From: Ostreibacterium oceani
GTDB taxonomy: Bacteria > Pseudomonadota > Gammaproteobacteria > Cardiobacteriales > Ostreibacteriaceae
NCBI RefSeq assembly: GCF_009362845.1
Contig: NZ_WHNW01000001.1
Coordinates: 269,889-333,888, forward strand
Direction: 5' to 3'
Length of the DNA: 64,000 bases
Part shown: positions 16,344-23,615 of the stretch, piece after piece
How positions within the stretch are numbered: the stretch's first letter is position 1
Layout of the letters: each line of letters starts with the position of its first letter
Notes under the pieces: generated by a model
Databases searched by the model: none
Told to the model about the DNA's origin: nothing
What the model saw: the letters and a program-made list of their open reading frames with translations, nothing else
Translations under genes and position numbers: made by a program

Positions 16344-17393
16344 ATGCAGCCCACCCATTTATCGACTGATTTGCTGAATCACGCCTTTTCCGCCTTTCCT
16401 GATGGTAGCCAAATTGGTAGCCGCATCGATAGCCATATTGATAGTCAAGGGGATGGCTCTCAGATTAGCGAAAAGACAAGCGAAAAGATAAGCGAAAGCG
16501 CAGACACAGACACAGACACAGGCGCAGATAATTGTACCAGCGCTGTCGCCAGTGTTGTCGATTTGCACTGCCATACAACGGCTTCTGATGGTGAATTAAC
16601 ACCCCGCGAATTATTGTTACTGGCAAAATCGGTCGGTATTCGCCTGTTAGCTATCACCGATCACGATACGCTTGCTGGTTATAACGAGTTACAGGCGTTA
16701 ATCACACAATCGCCGCAAAATACCGCATTACATCTTGTCTGTGGGTGCGAATTTTCTAGCGCTTGGCAAGGGGTTGGTGTGCATATTGTTGGGCTAAATT
16801 TTGATGCCAACCATCCTCGGGTGACTGATTTAATTCACTATCAACAGGCGGCGAGAGCCAGCCGTTTGGCAAAACAACTCAAGCAACTGGCTGCCTTGCA
16901 GATGCCAATGACCGTTGAGGAAGTGAGTGCTTTTGCCGCACACCAAAATATCGGTCGTCCTCATATTGCACAGTGTATGGTAGCCAAAGGGTATGTGGAT
17001 AGTCCTGCCAAAGCCTTTAAAAAATACCTTGGCCGCGGAAAACTAGGTGATATGCACCAATACTGGGCGCCATTGCCACAAATAATCGACACCATTAATC
17101 AGGCAGGTGGTATTGCGACGATTGCTCATCCGGCGCAATATCGCATGACGCGCAGCAAAATGCACCGCTTTGTGCGCGATTTTGTTGGGTTTGGTGGTGG
17201 CGCTATCGAAGTCGCTACGGCAGGGCAGCCAGCGGATCAAATCGAAAAATTCGCTTTGATTGCAAAGCAATACGGGTTATATGCGAGTATCGGTAGTGAC
17301 TTTCATCGCCAGCGGCGTTACCACCCGATGTTAGGGAAAATTGCACCGCTACCCAAAGATGTCATCCCTGTATGGCATGGATTTAATGTGTAA
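16344..17393 (+). CDS. rnm: PHP-domain phosphoesterase (YciV/RNase AM-like)
   Basis: 349 residues. From residue 72 it is a PHP domain: DLHCHTTASDGELTPRELL, AITDHDTLAGY, GVHIVGLNFD, IGRPHIAQCM, IAHPAQYR and GSDFHRQ, which supply the metal-binding His and Asp residues. E. coli YciV (RNase AM) is a 5'-3' exonuclease acting on rRNA 5' ends, 293 residues. Here the first 70 residues are a low-complexity extension (IGSRIDSHIDSQGD, SEKTSEKISES, TDTDTDTGA) with no in-frame ATG before the domain, so the extension is probably translated. It is separately transcribed from the divergent uppP. Confidence 0.85.
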   Translation: MQPTHLSTDLLNHAFSAFPDGSQIGSRIDSHIDSQGDGSQISEKTSEKISESADTDTDTGADNCTSAVASVVDLHCHTTASDGELTPRELLLLAKSVGIRLLAITDHDTLAGYNELQALITQSPQNTALHLVCGCEFSSAWQGVGVHIVGLNFDANHPRVTDLIHYQQAARASRLAKQLKQLAALQMPMTVEEVSAFAAHQNIGRPHIAQCMVAKGYVDSPAKAFKKYLGRGKLGDMHQYWAPLPQIIDTINQAGGIATIAHPAQYRMTRSKMHRFVRDFVGFGGGAIEVATAGQPADQIEKFALIAKQYGLYASIGSDFHRQRRYHPMLGKIAPLPKDVIPVWHGFNV

Positions 17394-17408
17394 TTCACCG
17401 TTAGTTTA

Positions 17409-17436
17409 TTGCATGTCACCACCCTTGTGCTAGAAT
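17409..17436 (+). promoter_or_regulatory. Promoter of the BAX-inhibitor-1 gene
   Basis: TTGCAT (17409-17414), 16-base spacer, TAGAAT (17431-17436) with an extended -10 TGC just before it; about 50 bases upstream of the chosen ATG. Confidence 0.6.
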
Positions 17437-17490
17437 AAGTGCTATCAATTTTTATTAACCCGTTTGAATTTTAATTTTGGAGTCAATACC

Positions 17491-18222
17491 ATGAGTAATA
17501 TGAATTATATGGACCTCAGCTCGGATAAAGTCATCGCCTATGCCGATGCCGATACCCGCCAGAAGTTTATCAAAAAAACCTACTTTCATTTAGCATTGGC
17601 GATTGCGTTGTTTGCCATGCTTGAGACCATTATGTTGCAGATGGGGCTAGGTCATCTTGCCGTTAGCGTGCTTTCGACGATAGGCGTTTTTGGCTGGCTG
17701 GGTGTACTACTTGCTTATGGCTTTATTTCGCATATTGTTCACAAAAAAGCCCACGAATCAGTGACAGGTCAGCAGCAATATATTTGGTGGGGAATCGGAA
17801 TTTTTGCCGAGGCCATTATATTTTTACCCATCATTGCAATGGCGCTTTATTACACCCCAGCTGATGCGAATGTGCTAAGCCACGCCGCGGTTATTACCAT
17901 CGCGATGGTCGTCGGTCTGACGGCTGTTGTGCTATTTACTGGCAAAGACTTTTCTTTCCTGCGCCCTGCCTTAACGATTGGTTTTTTTGTTGCCATTGGT
18001 CTTATTATCGCCAGTGCCTTATTTGGCTTTACTTTAGGTTTGGTCTTTTCAGGCGCAATGATTATTTTTGCGTCAGCAGCCATTTTATACGAAACCTCTA
18101 AAATCCAGCACCACTATCACGAAAGCCAGCACGTCGGTGCGTCTTTGGCGCTATTTGCGAGCGTTGGCTTGCTATTTTGGTATGTTATTCAGTTTGTCAT
18201 GGCGTTTACTGGTGGTGAATAA
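17491..18222 (+). CDS. BAX-inhibitor-1 family membrane protein (YccA/YbhL type)
   Basis: 243 residues from ATG 17491, nine bases after GGAG; a TTG at 17464 would add nine residues without support. Seven predicted membrane segments after a short cytoplasmic N-terminus (SSDKVIAYADADTRQKFIKKTYFHLALAIALFA). The last half has the family pattern with ILYETSKIQHHYHES and acidic residues in the final segments, used for Ca leak in characterised relatives. E. coli YccA modulates FtsH; YbhL is a relative of unknown role. Followed by a terminator. Confidence 0.9.
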   Translation: MSNMNYMDLSSDKVIAYADADTRQKFIKKTYFHLALAIALFAMLETIMLQMGLGHLAVSVLSTIGVFGWLGVLLAYGFISHIVHKKAHESVTGQQQYIWWGIGIFAEAIIFLPIIAMALYYTPADANVLSHAAVITIAMVVGLTAVVLFTGKDFSFLRPALTIGFFVAIGLIIASALFGFTLGLVFSGAMIIFASAAILYETSKIQHHYHESQHVGASLALFASVGLLFWYVIQFVMAFTGGE

Positions 18223-18271
18223 CCTTGGTATCCCACGCTAATGGTTGAGTAATCGTTGAGTAATCGTTAAC

Positions 18272-18294
18272 AGCCCGATTCGTCGGGCTTTTTT
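18272..18294 (+). terminator. Rho-independent terminator after the BAX-inhibitor gene
   Basis: AGCCCGA-TTCG-TCGGGCT followed by TTTTTT; a classic UUCG tetraloop hairpin with a T-run on the plus strand. Confidence 0.92.
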
Positions 18295-18369
18295 AGTGCG
18301 GTATTGACCTTGCTTTTGCCATCCGATACCCTAGTGTTAACTAACAATTAACAATCTTGCCGAGTTTTT

Positions 18370-19725
18370 ATGACACATGCCCATTCGCCCTCTCTCAGCT
18401 CCCTTCATCCAACTACCCCAATGACGGTATTTAAATCGCGTCGCGACCGGCTATTAAAGGCAATCGGTGAAGCAATTTTGGTCTTGCCCGTAGCCAGCGA
18501 AGCAATACGTAACCGAGATGTATATCATGCGTTTCGCCAAGATAGTGATTTTTTGTATCTCAGTTATTTTTTAGAGCCCAATGCGGTGCTGGTGCTGGAT
18601 GGCAAGACGCAACAATCGACGTTATTCAGCCGTCCCTTAGATGAATTACACGCGATTTGGGAGGGCGATATTATTGGTCAGCAACGCGCACAGCGCGATT
18701 ATTTATTCGATGCTAGCGATGAGATAGCACGGTTTGATGCATTTTTACTTGAGCAGTGTTATTTGCATGACACCCTGATTATGCCGTTTAGTCGCTATGC
18801 TGATTTTGACAGCCGGGTGTTGACTATTATCGAGCAAGCGAAAGCAACGCGCCGCGCGCGTGCACCTCAGCAGTTATTGCACAGCGATCAGTTTATTCAC
18901 CCGATGCGGTTGATTAAAGATGAATACGAAATAGCCGCCATGCAGCATGCCGCTGATATCTCAATCGAGGCGCACAAAGCCCTGATGCAACAAACACAGC
19001 CAGGGCAATATGAATACCAATTAGCCGCACGACTAGACTATCAATTCAGACACCATTTTGGTGTAGAGGCGTATGGCCATATTGTTGCCTCAGGCAATAA
19101 CGCCTGCACCCTGCACTATCGAAAAAATAATGCCTTGCTGCGTGATGGTGATTTGTTACTGGTGGATGCAGGCTGTGAGTACCATGGTTATGCCGCTGAT
19201 ATTACAAGAACGTTTCCCGTTAACGGTCGATTTACCCAATCACAAGCCGCCGTGTATCAATGGGTGCTGACAGCGATGGAGGCGGCACTTGCTGCGGCAA
19301 AGCCAGGGAATTCGATTCGCTCACCACACGAAGCGGCAACACACGTGTTGATAGAGGGTATGTTGGCGCTAGGGCTTGTCTCAGGGACTGCCGAACAAGT
19401 ATACGCGGATAAAACCTATCAGCGCTATTTTATGCATGGCACCAGCCATTGGTTAGGTATTGATGTGCACGATGTTGGAGACTATAAAACGCAATCTGAC
19501 GAAGATGTCCAGCTACAGCCTGGAATGGCACTGACCATCGAGCCAGGACTTTATATCCGCGCTGACGATGAATCTGCCCCCGAAGCCTTACGGGGTATTG
19601 GCATTCGTATTGAGGATGATGTCATTATTACGCCTGATGGCCACCTTAATTTGACGGGCGCCACACCAAAATCAATCGACGCGATTGAAGCGTGTTGTGC
19701 TGACGCAGCGCGTGAGATTAATTAA
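18370..19725 (+). CDS. pepP: Xaa-Pro aminopeptidase (aminopeptidase P)
   Basis: 451 residues (E. coli PepP 441). N-terminal creatinase-like domain (RNRDVYHAFRQDSDFLYLSYF) then the M24 pita-bread domain. Metal ligands are visible: DAGCEYHGYAADITRTFP (two Asp), MHGTSHWLGIDVHDVG (His), TIEPGLYI (Glu) and IGIRIEDDVII (Glu). Cytoplasmic Mn enzyme that removes N-terminal residues preceding proline. In many gammaproteobacteria it precedes ubiquinone genes; here it stands alone. Confidence 0.95.
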   Translation: MTHAHSPSLSSLHPTTPMTVFKSRRDRLLKAIGEAILVLPVASEAIRNRDVYHAFRQDSDFLYLSYFLEPNAVLVLDGKTQQSTLFSRPLDELHAIWEGDIIGQQRAQRDYLFDASDEIARFDAFLLEQCYLHDTLIMPFSRYADFDSRVLTIIEQAKATRRARAPQQLLHSDQFIHPMRLIKDEYEIAAMQHAADISIEAHKALMQQTQPGQYEYQLAARLDYQFRHHFGVEAYGHIVASGNNACTLHYRKNNALLRDGDLLLVDAGCEYHGYAADITRTFPVNGRFTQSQAAVYQWVLTAMEAALAAAKPGNSIRSPHEAATHVLIEGMLALGLVSGTAEQVYADKTYQRYFMHGTSHWLGIDVHDVGDYKTQSDEDVQLQPGMALTIEPGLYIRADDESAPEALRGIGIRIEDDVIITPDGHLNLTGATPKSIDAIEACCADAAREIN

Positions 19726-19753
19726 CCTTAATATTCGTTTTATCAATCTGTTC

Positions 19754-19815
19754 TGCTTTTTTTTATGTTTTTCGGTATAATGACGCCATTTAGTCAGCAT
19801 GAAATCATGCATGAT
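19754..19815 (+). promoter_or_regulatory. Probable promoter and 12-bp palindrome before gspA
   Basis: A perfect TATAAT at 19776-19781 with only a weak -35 (TGCTTT, 19754-19759). Just downstream is the palindrome ATCATGCATGAT (19804-19815) inside a CATGA-rich stretch. A regulator site is possible but not identified. Confidence 0.45.
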
Positions 19816-19890
19816 GTCAACATGACGGTAATCAACATAAACGGAATAATTCCTTATCTGAGGTCGCTATTCTTAAACTAGACGAGATTG

Positions 19891-22344
19891 ATGTATAACG
19901 AGCATTTTGGCTTTAATGAAGCCCCTTTTTCAATTTCTCCTGACCCTCGTTTTCTCTATATGAGCGAGCGTCATCGTGATGCGCTGGCGCACTTAATTTA
20001 TGGTGCTGGCGAAAACGGTGGATTTGTGCTGTTGACTGGTCAGGTCGGCACAGGGAAAACCACGTTGATTCGCTCGCTACTGTCACAAAAGCTTGAAAAC
20101 ACCGATATTGCAATGTGCCTGCATTCTGGGTTGTCGGTGATTGACTTTGTTGCATCGGTTTTGGACGAGCTTGGCATCGACTATGTTCCCAATCCGTCAT
20201 CGCTCAAACCGCTGGTTGATGCGCTCAATCGTTATTTGCTAAGCGCGCACGCGAATGGCCGTCAAACCGTATTGATTGTCGATGAAGCACAAAATTTAAG
20301 CCGTGAAATACTAGAGCAAGTTCGCCTGCTAACAAACCTAGAAACAGATAGCCAAAAATTACTGCGCATTATTTTGGTGGGGCAAGAAGAGCTGCAAGCA
20401 CTCATTAATCGCGATGATTTGCGTCAGTTGTCCCAGCGTATTACCATGCGTTATCACTTGACCGCACTCAACCCGAGCGAAGTAAACGAATACGTCGCGC
20501 ACCGCATCAAAGTCGCCAAGGGCAACCCCAGTGTATTTGCCGCATCCGCTACGCGACAAATTTACAAACTAACTGGTGGAATACCTAGACTAATCAATGT
20601 CCTATGCGACAGGGCTTTGTTGACTGCTTATAATGAAGGCGTTTATCGCGTCTCGAGTAAACACATTCAAAGCGCTGCTGAAGAAACCTTGCCGTTAAAA
20701 ACGCAAACAACACCAGCAAAGCGCCGAACGGGCGCGGGGTTTGGTTTGGGGCATGCTATTGCGTTACTACTGGTTGCTGGTGGCAGTTATGGTGCTTATC
20801 GCTACTCGCAAGAGGGTGATCAGTTTGTCGATACGATAACGAGTCGTTGGCCGCTCTCGGTGTTAGCGATTTGGCAAGATACGCCAAGCCAAGCGCTCGA
20901 TACGACCGATGTGTCTAATGCAGGTGACCGTACGGACGCAGCAAACGGAAGCGACAAACCATCGGCAGCGCTAACGGACGCGCAAACAACTTTGCAAAAA
21001 ACCGCGTTGGTGGCAGATTCACAGGCAGATTCACAGGTAGGCCCAGCAAGAGCGCCTCAGCCAGAGGCGCAGCCTGACCTTAGCGCAATCGGTATTTCAT
21101 CGGTGGGTTTGGCAGACAGTTCAACGCAAGAAGCGCCAAGTAACACTGATGTCGCTGGCAATGACAGCGGCAATGACAGCGGCGATGAAAGGAGTGGCGA
21201 ACCGAAAGCGGTTGCTGATATTGCATCTGACAATGCCAGCTCTGACAATGTGGTTTCACGTGAAACCAACTTATCGGAGGCGCCCAAAAATCCAACAAAC
21301 AATACGCCAGTAAACGATGCGCCAACAGACAATCCGCCAACAGACAATCCGCCAACAGACATTGCCAATGCTGATGAATCGCCTGCTAGCCGCCTTGCTA
21401 TCGAAGCCGACGAAGCCCTTAAAGCCGACCGTAGCGAAACAAGCTCAGCAACAGCAACGCCCGACGGCACGTCAGAAGTGGCAACGCCTACCGATGTAGC
21501 CGTGATAAGTACCGAACCAAGCACGATAAATATCGATGATAGTGCAGTAAATAAATCGACAAATAAAGCGACAAATAAAGCAGCGCCCACCGCAAGAGTA
21601 TCTGCCACAAAAACGGCAGATGAAAACGCGCAGGCGCAAGAGCTATCTGTTTCAAATCCGCCCACTTCAAATTCATCTAATGCAAAGCCACCCATTGCAC
21701 CGACCTGGCGAACAGCCAAATTGGGGCAAACCGATGGCGTTGTTACGCTACTAAGAGACTGGCAGTTGCCTACCGCGATACCCGCTAACCAAACGGCATG
21801 CCAGTTCGCAGAAACACACAACATGCGATGCGTCAATGGTCGCGGTGGCTTTCCTGTACTAAGGCAAATCAATCGGCCTGCACTACTGGAGTTAACCGAC
21901 GCAGACAATAAACAATGGTTGCCCGTTCTCGCGCTCAGCAAAACCCATTTGACTGCGACAATCGATGGCCAGCCCACCGAGGTTGGGTTTAATGAGATAG
22001 CGCCTTATGTGACTGGTCGATTTGTTGTGCTGCTGGAAGCGCCAAATGTTTCGTTACAGATACCGCCTGGCTTTGAGGGTGAGCAGGTTCGTTGGTTGCG
22101 CCAGCGGATTGCCATTGCAGAAGGCCGTGATTTTCGTGATATCAATGAATCTTTGCGTTATGACAACGCGCTGGTTGATAAAGTAAAACAGTTTCAAGAT
22201 CAGCGACAATTGTTGGTCGATGGCATTGTTGGTAACGAAACCCTACAATACTTGTTTAATGTCGTGGCAGACGAGAATACGCCACTTTTAAGTCGTACCA
22301 TTCGTTCGGCTACGGCAATAAAAGCTACCGAAGTCGAGCAGTAG
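19891..22344 (+). CDS. gspA: GspA/ExeA-type AAA ATPase with peptidoglycan-binding C-terminus
   Basis: 817 residues from ATG 19891 (a TTG directly precedes it). Residues 1-270 are the ExeA AAA domain: NEHFGFNEAPFSISPDPRF opening, Walker A GQVGTGKTT, Walker B VLIVDEAQNLS and the GGIPRLINVLCDRALLTAY end. A membrane segment (IALLLVAGGSYGAY) follows near residue 290, then about 330 residues of low-complexity Ala/Asp/Thr/Pro linker with TDNPPTDNPPTD repeats, then a conserved periplasmic region (TACQFAETHNMRCVNGRGGFP onward) ending in a peptidoglycan-binding_1 domain (VKQFQDQRQLLVDGIVGNETL). With GspB it helps pass the type II secretin through the cell wall. A parS-like palindrome lies in the linker. 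Confidence 0.9.
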   Translation: MYNEHFGFNEAPFSISPDPRFLYMSERHRDALAHLIYGAGENGGFVLLTGQVGTGKTTLIRSLLSQKLENTDIAMCLHSGLSVIDFVASVLDELGIDYVPNPSSLKPLVDALNRYLLSAHANGRQTVLIVDEAQNLSREILEQVRLLTNLETDSQKLLRIILVGQEELQALINRDDLRQLSQRITMRYHLTALNPSEVNEYVAHRIKVAKGNPSVFAASATRQIYKLTGGIPRLINVLCDRALLTAYNEGVYRVSSKHIQSAAEETLPLKTQTTPAKRRTGAGFGLGHAIALLLVAGGSYGAYRYSQEGDQFVDTITSRWPLSVLAIWQDTPSQALDTTDVSNAGDRTDAANGSDKPSAALTDAQTTLQKTALVADSQADSQVGPARAPQPEAQPDLSAIGISSVGLADSSTQEAPSNTDVAGNDSGNDSGDERSGEPKAVADIASDNASSDNVVSRETNLSEAPKNPTNNTPVNDAPTDNPPTDNPPTDIANADESPASRLAIEADEALKADRSETSSATATPDGTSEVATPTDVAVISTEPSTINIDDSAVNKSTNKATNKAAPTARVSATKTADENAQAQELSVSNPPTSNSSNAKPPIAPTWRTAKLGQTDGVVTLLRDWQLPTAIPANQTACQFAETHNMRCVNGRGGFPVLRQINRPALLELTDADNKQWLPVLALSKTHLTATIDGQPTEVGFNEIAPYVTGRFVVLLEAPNVSLQIPPGFEGEQVRWLRQRIAIAEGRDFRDINESLRYDNALVDKVKQFQDQRQLLVDGIVGNETLQYLFNVVADENTPLLSRTIRSATAIKATEVEQ
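21251..21268. other. Variant parS-like palindrome inside gspA
   Basis: TGGTTTCACGTGAAACCA is a perfect 18-bp palindrome carrying the invariant parS centre TTTCACGTGAAA; it differs from canonical parS (TGTTTCACGTGAAACA) by T-to-G on one arm and the symmetric change on the other at positions next to the ends. It codes for VVSRETN in the variable linker. Confidence 0.7.
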
Positions 22345-22345
22345 C

Positions 22346-23524
22346 ATGTCACAAATTTTAGATGCCATCGATAAAGCCGAAAAGTTACGCCAAGACGCGC
22401 TGGCAAACAGAACACTAGACGATGAAGGCAAGTATCACTTGCTTTCACAGGCAAAATCGCGGCAATCACGATTGAAAGCGCTCAAGTTACCGATATTGAT
22501 TTTTATCGCCTTGGGCGTGGGCGCAACAGGCGCGTACTATGTGAGCGGGGCAAATAACAAACGAGCGGCTCAGGTTGGTGTAGGTGGTTTGACATCAAAT
22601 AATCAGGTTGACGTGTCTGTAAGCCAAGCACCAACAAGCCAAGCACCAACAAAGCAAGCACCAGATAACAGTGAGCAGCCAGCGATACCAACAGCGAATC
22701 AGCACAAAGATAACGCTACAAAGGGCTTGGCAGACACAGCAGAGCCACTCGCAGCAGAGTCGCTCGTAGCAGAATCAGGAGTAAATCAGAATATATTGGC
22801 TGACGAAGCCGCTACCCAGCTCGCTACCCAGCCCGCTACCCAGCCCGCTACCCAGCCCGCTACTCAACCCGCTGCTCAGCCCGCTGCTCAGCCCCCTGCC
22901 CCTACTCCGAATGAAATTAGCAGTGAAGTCAGCAGCCAAATTAGTAAGAATGCTAGCGATCGAAGCCAGCTTGCCAGCTTGGAGATGGCAACAGACGAAA
23001 CAAGGCCCAATCGCGAAGCCCTCGGTGAAGCATTAGTAGAGTTAACGCCTATTTCAGACGCCTCTAATTCAAGAGACACTAATGGCGTTGATAAAAAAGG
23101 TGTTGTAACAGAGTTGATTGCCTTGACCGCATTAACGTCTTCCGCTCAGTCGCAGGCTAAAAATAAAACCACCAGTACAAAGAAATTAGACAATACGTCG
23201 AAGTCCACCACTAACCCACGGGTTAATGAGGTAGCGTCGAAAAATAATTATCGACCAAACGCGGCAAATGCCAATCAGCCAGTTGCGGTGACTAGCGCCA
23301 GCGCCAAAAACAACCCGCAGGCAACGCCGGCGTGGAAAAAGTCGATACAAATTAGCGCATTAGTCTATGATGATAATCAGGCAAAACGGTTTGTTCTAAT
23401 TTCAGGCGCGAAGGTTTTTGAAGGCGGGCAAATTCCTAGCACGCAGACGCGTGTGGTGAGAATTCTACCCACAGGAATCATTATCAATGATGGCGGCGGT
23501 GATGTGCTGATTAGCACGCACTAA
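22346..23524 (+). CDS. gspB: GspB/ExeB-like general secretion protein B
   Basis: 392 residues, starting one base after the gspA stop. Short cytoplasmic N-terminus (MSQILDAIDKAEKLRQDA), one membrane segment (LPILIFIALGVGATGAYYVSG, residues about 48-68), a 240-residue low-complexity periplasmic linker, and the C-terminal GspB domain (KKSIQISALVYDDNQAKRF, EGGQIPSTQTRVVRILPTGI). Partner of GspA. The linker contains seven tandem 12-base units encoding ATQP/AAQP repeats. No gspC-N genes are in the window, so the rest of the secretion apparatus must be elsewhere. Confidence 0.87.
   Translation: MSQILDAIDKAEKLRQDALANRTLDDEGKYHLLSQAKSRQSRLKALKLPILIFIALGVGATGAYYVSGANNKRAAQVGVGGLTSNNQVDVSVSQAPTSQAPTKQAPDNSEQPAIPTANQHKDNATKGLADTAEPLAAESLVAESGVNQNILADEAATQLATQPATQPATQPATQPAAQPAAQPPAPTPNEISSEVSSQISKNASDRSQLASLEMATDETRPNREALGEALVELTPISDASNSRDTNGVDKKGVVTELIALTALTSSAQSQAKNKTTSTKKLDNTSKSTTNPRVNEVASKNNYRPNAANANQPVAVTSASAKNNPQATPAWKKSIQISALVYDDNQAKRFVLISGAKVFEGGQIPSTQTRVVRILPTGIIINDGGGDVLISTH
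22811..22894 (+). repeat. Seven tandem 12-bp units in gspB
   Basis: GCTACCCAGCCC and close variants repeated seven times, encoding Ala-Thr-Gln-Pro or Ala-Ala-Gln-Pro. In-frame copy-number change would alter only linker length. Confidence 0.93.
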
Positions 23525-23575
23525 ACTACGGTTGACGCAATCCCAGCTGGTCAAATGTTTACTACCATCTGCATC

Positions 23576-23602
23576 AGTTTTAGCAGTTTTAGCAGTTTTA
23601 GC
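23576..23602. repeat. Three exact 9-bp tandem units before tmcA
   Basis: AGTTTTAGC is repeated three times in the gap between gspB and the preferred tmcA start. Its presence supports this stretch being non-coding. Confidence 0.9.
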
Positions 23603-23615
23603 GGCGCGTACGGCA

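Noticed and set aside
21057-21977. Minus-strand open frame of 306 codons opposite gspA
   Set aside because: It lies over the low-complexity linker of gspA, whose composition keeps the opposite frame open; no ribosome site or domain.
22811-22894. CRISPR-like array because of regular repeats
   Set aside because: Units are 12 bp, directly adjacent, with no spacers, and in frame with gspB; it is a coding tandem repeat.
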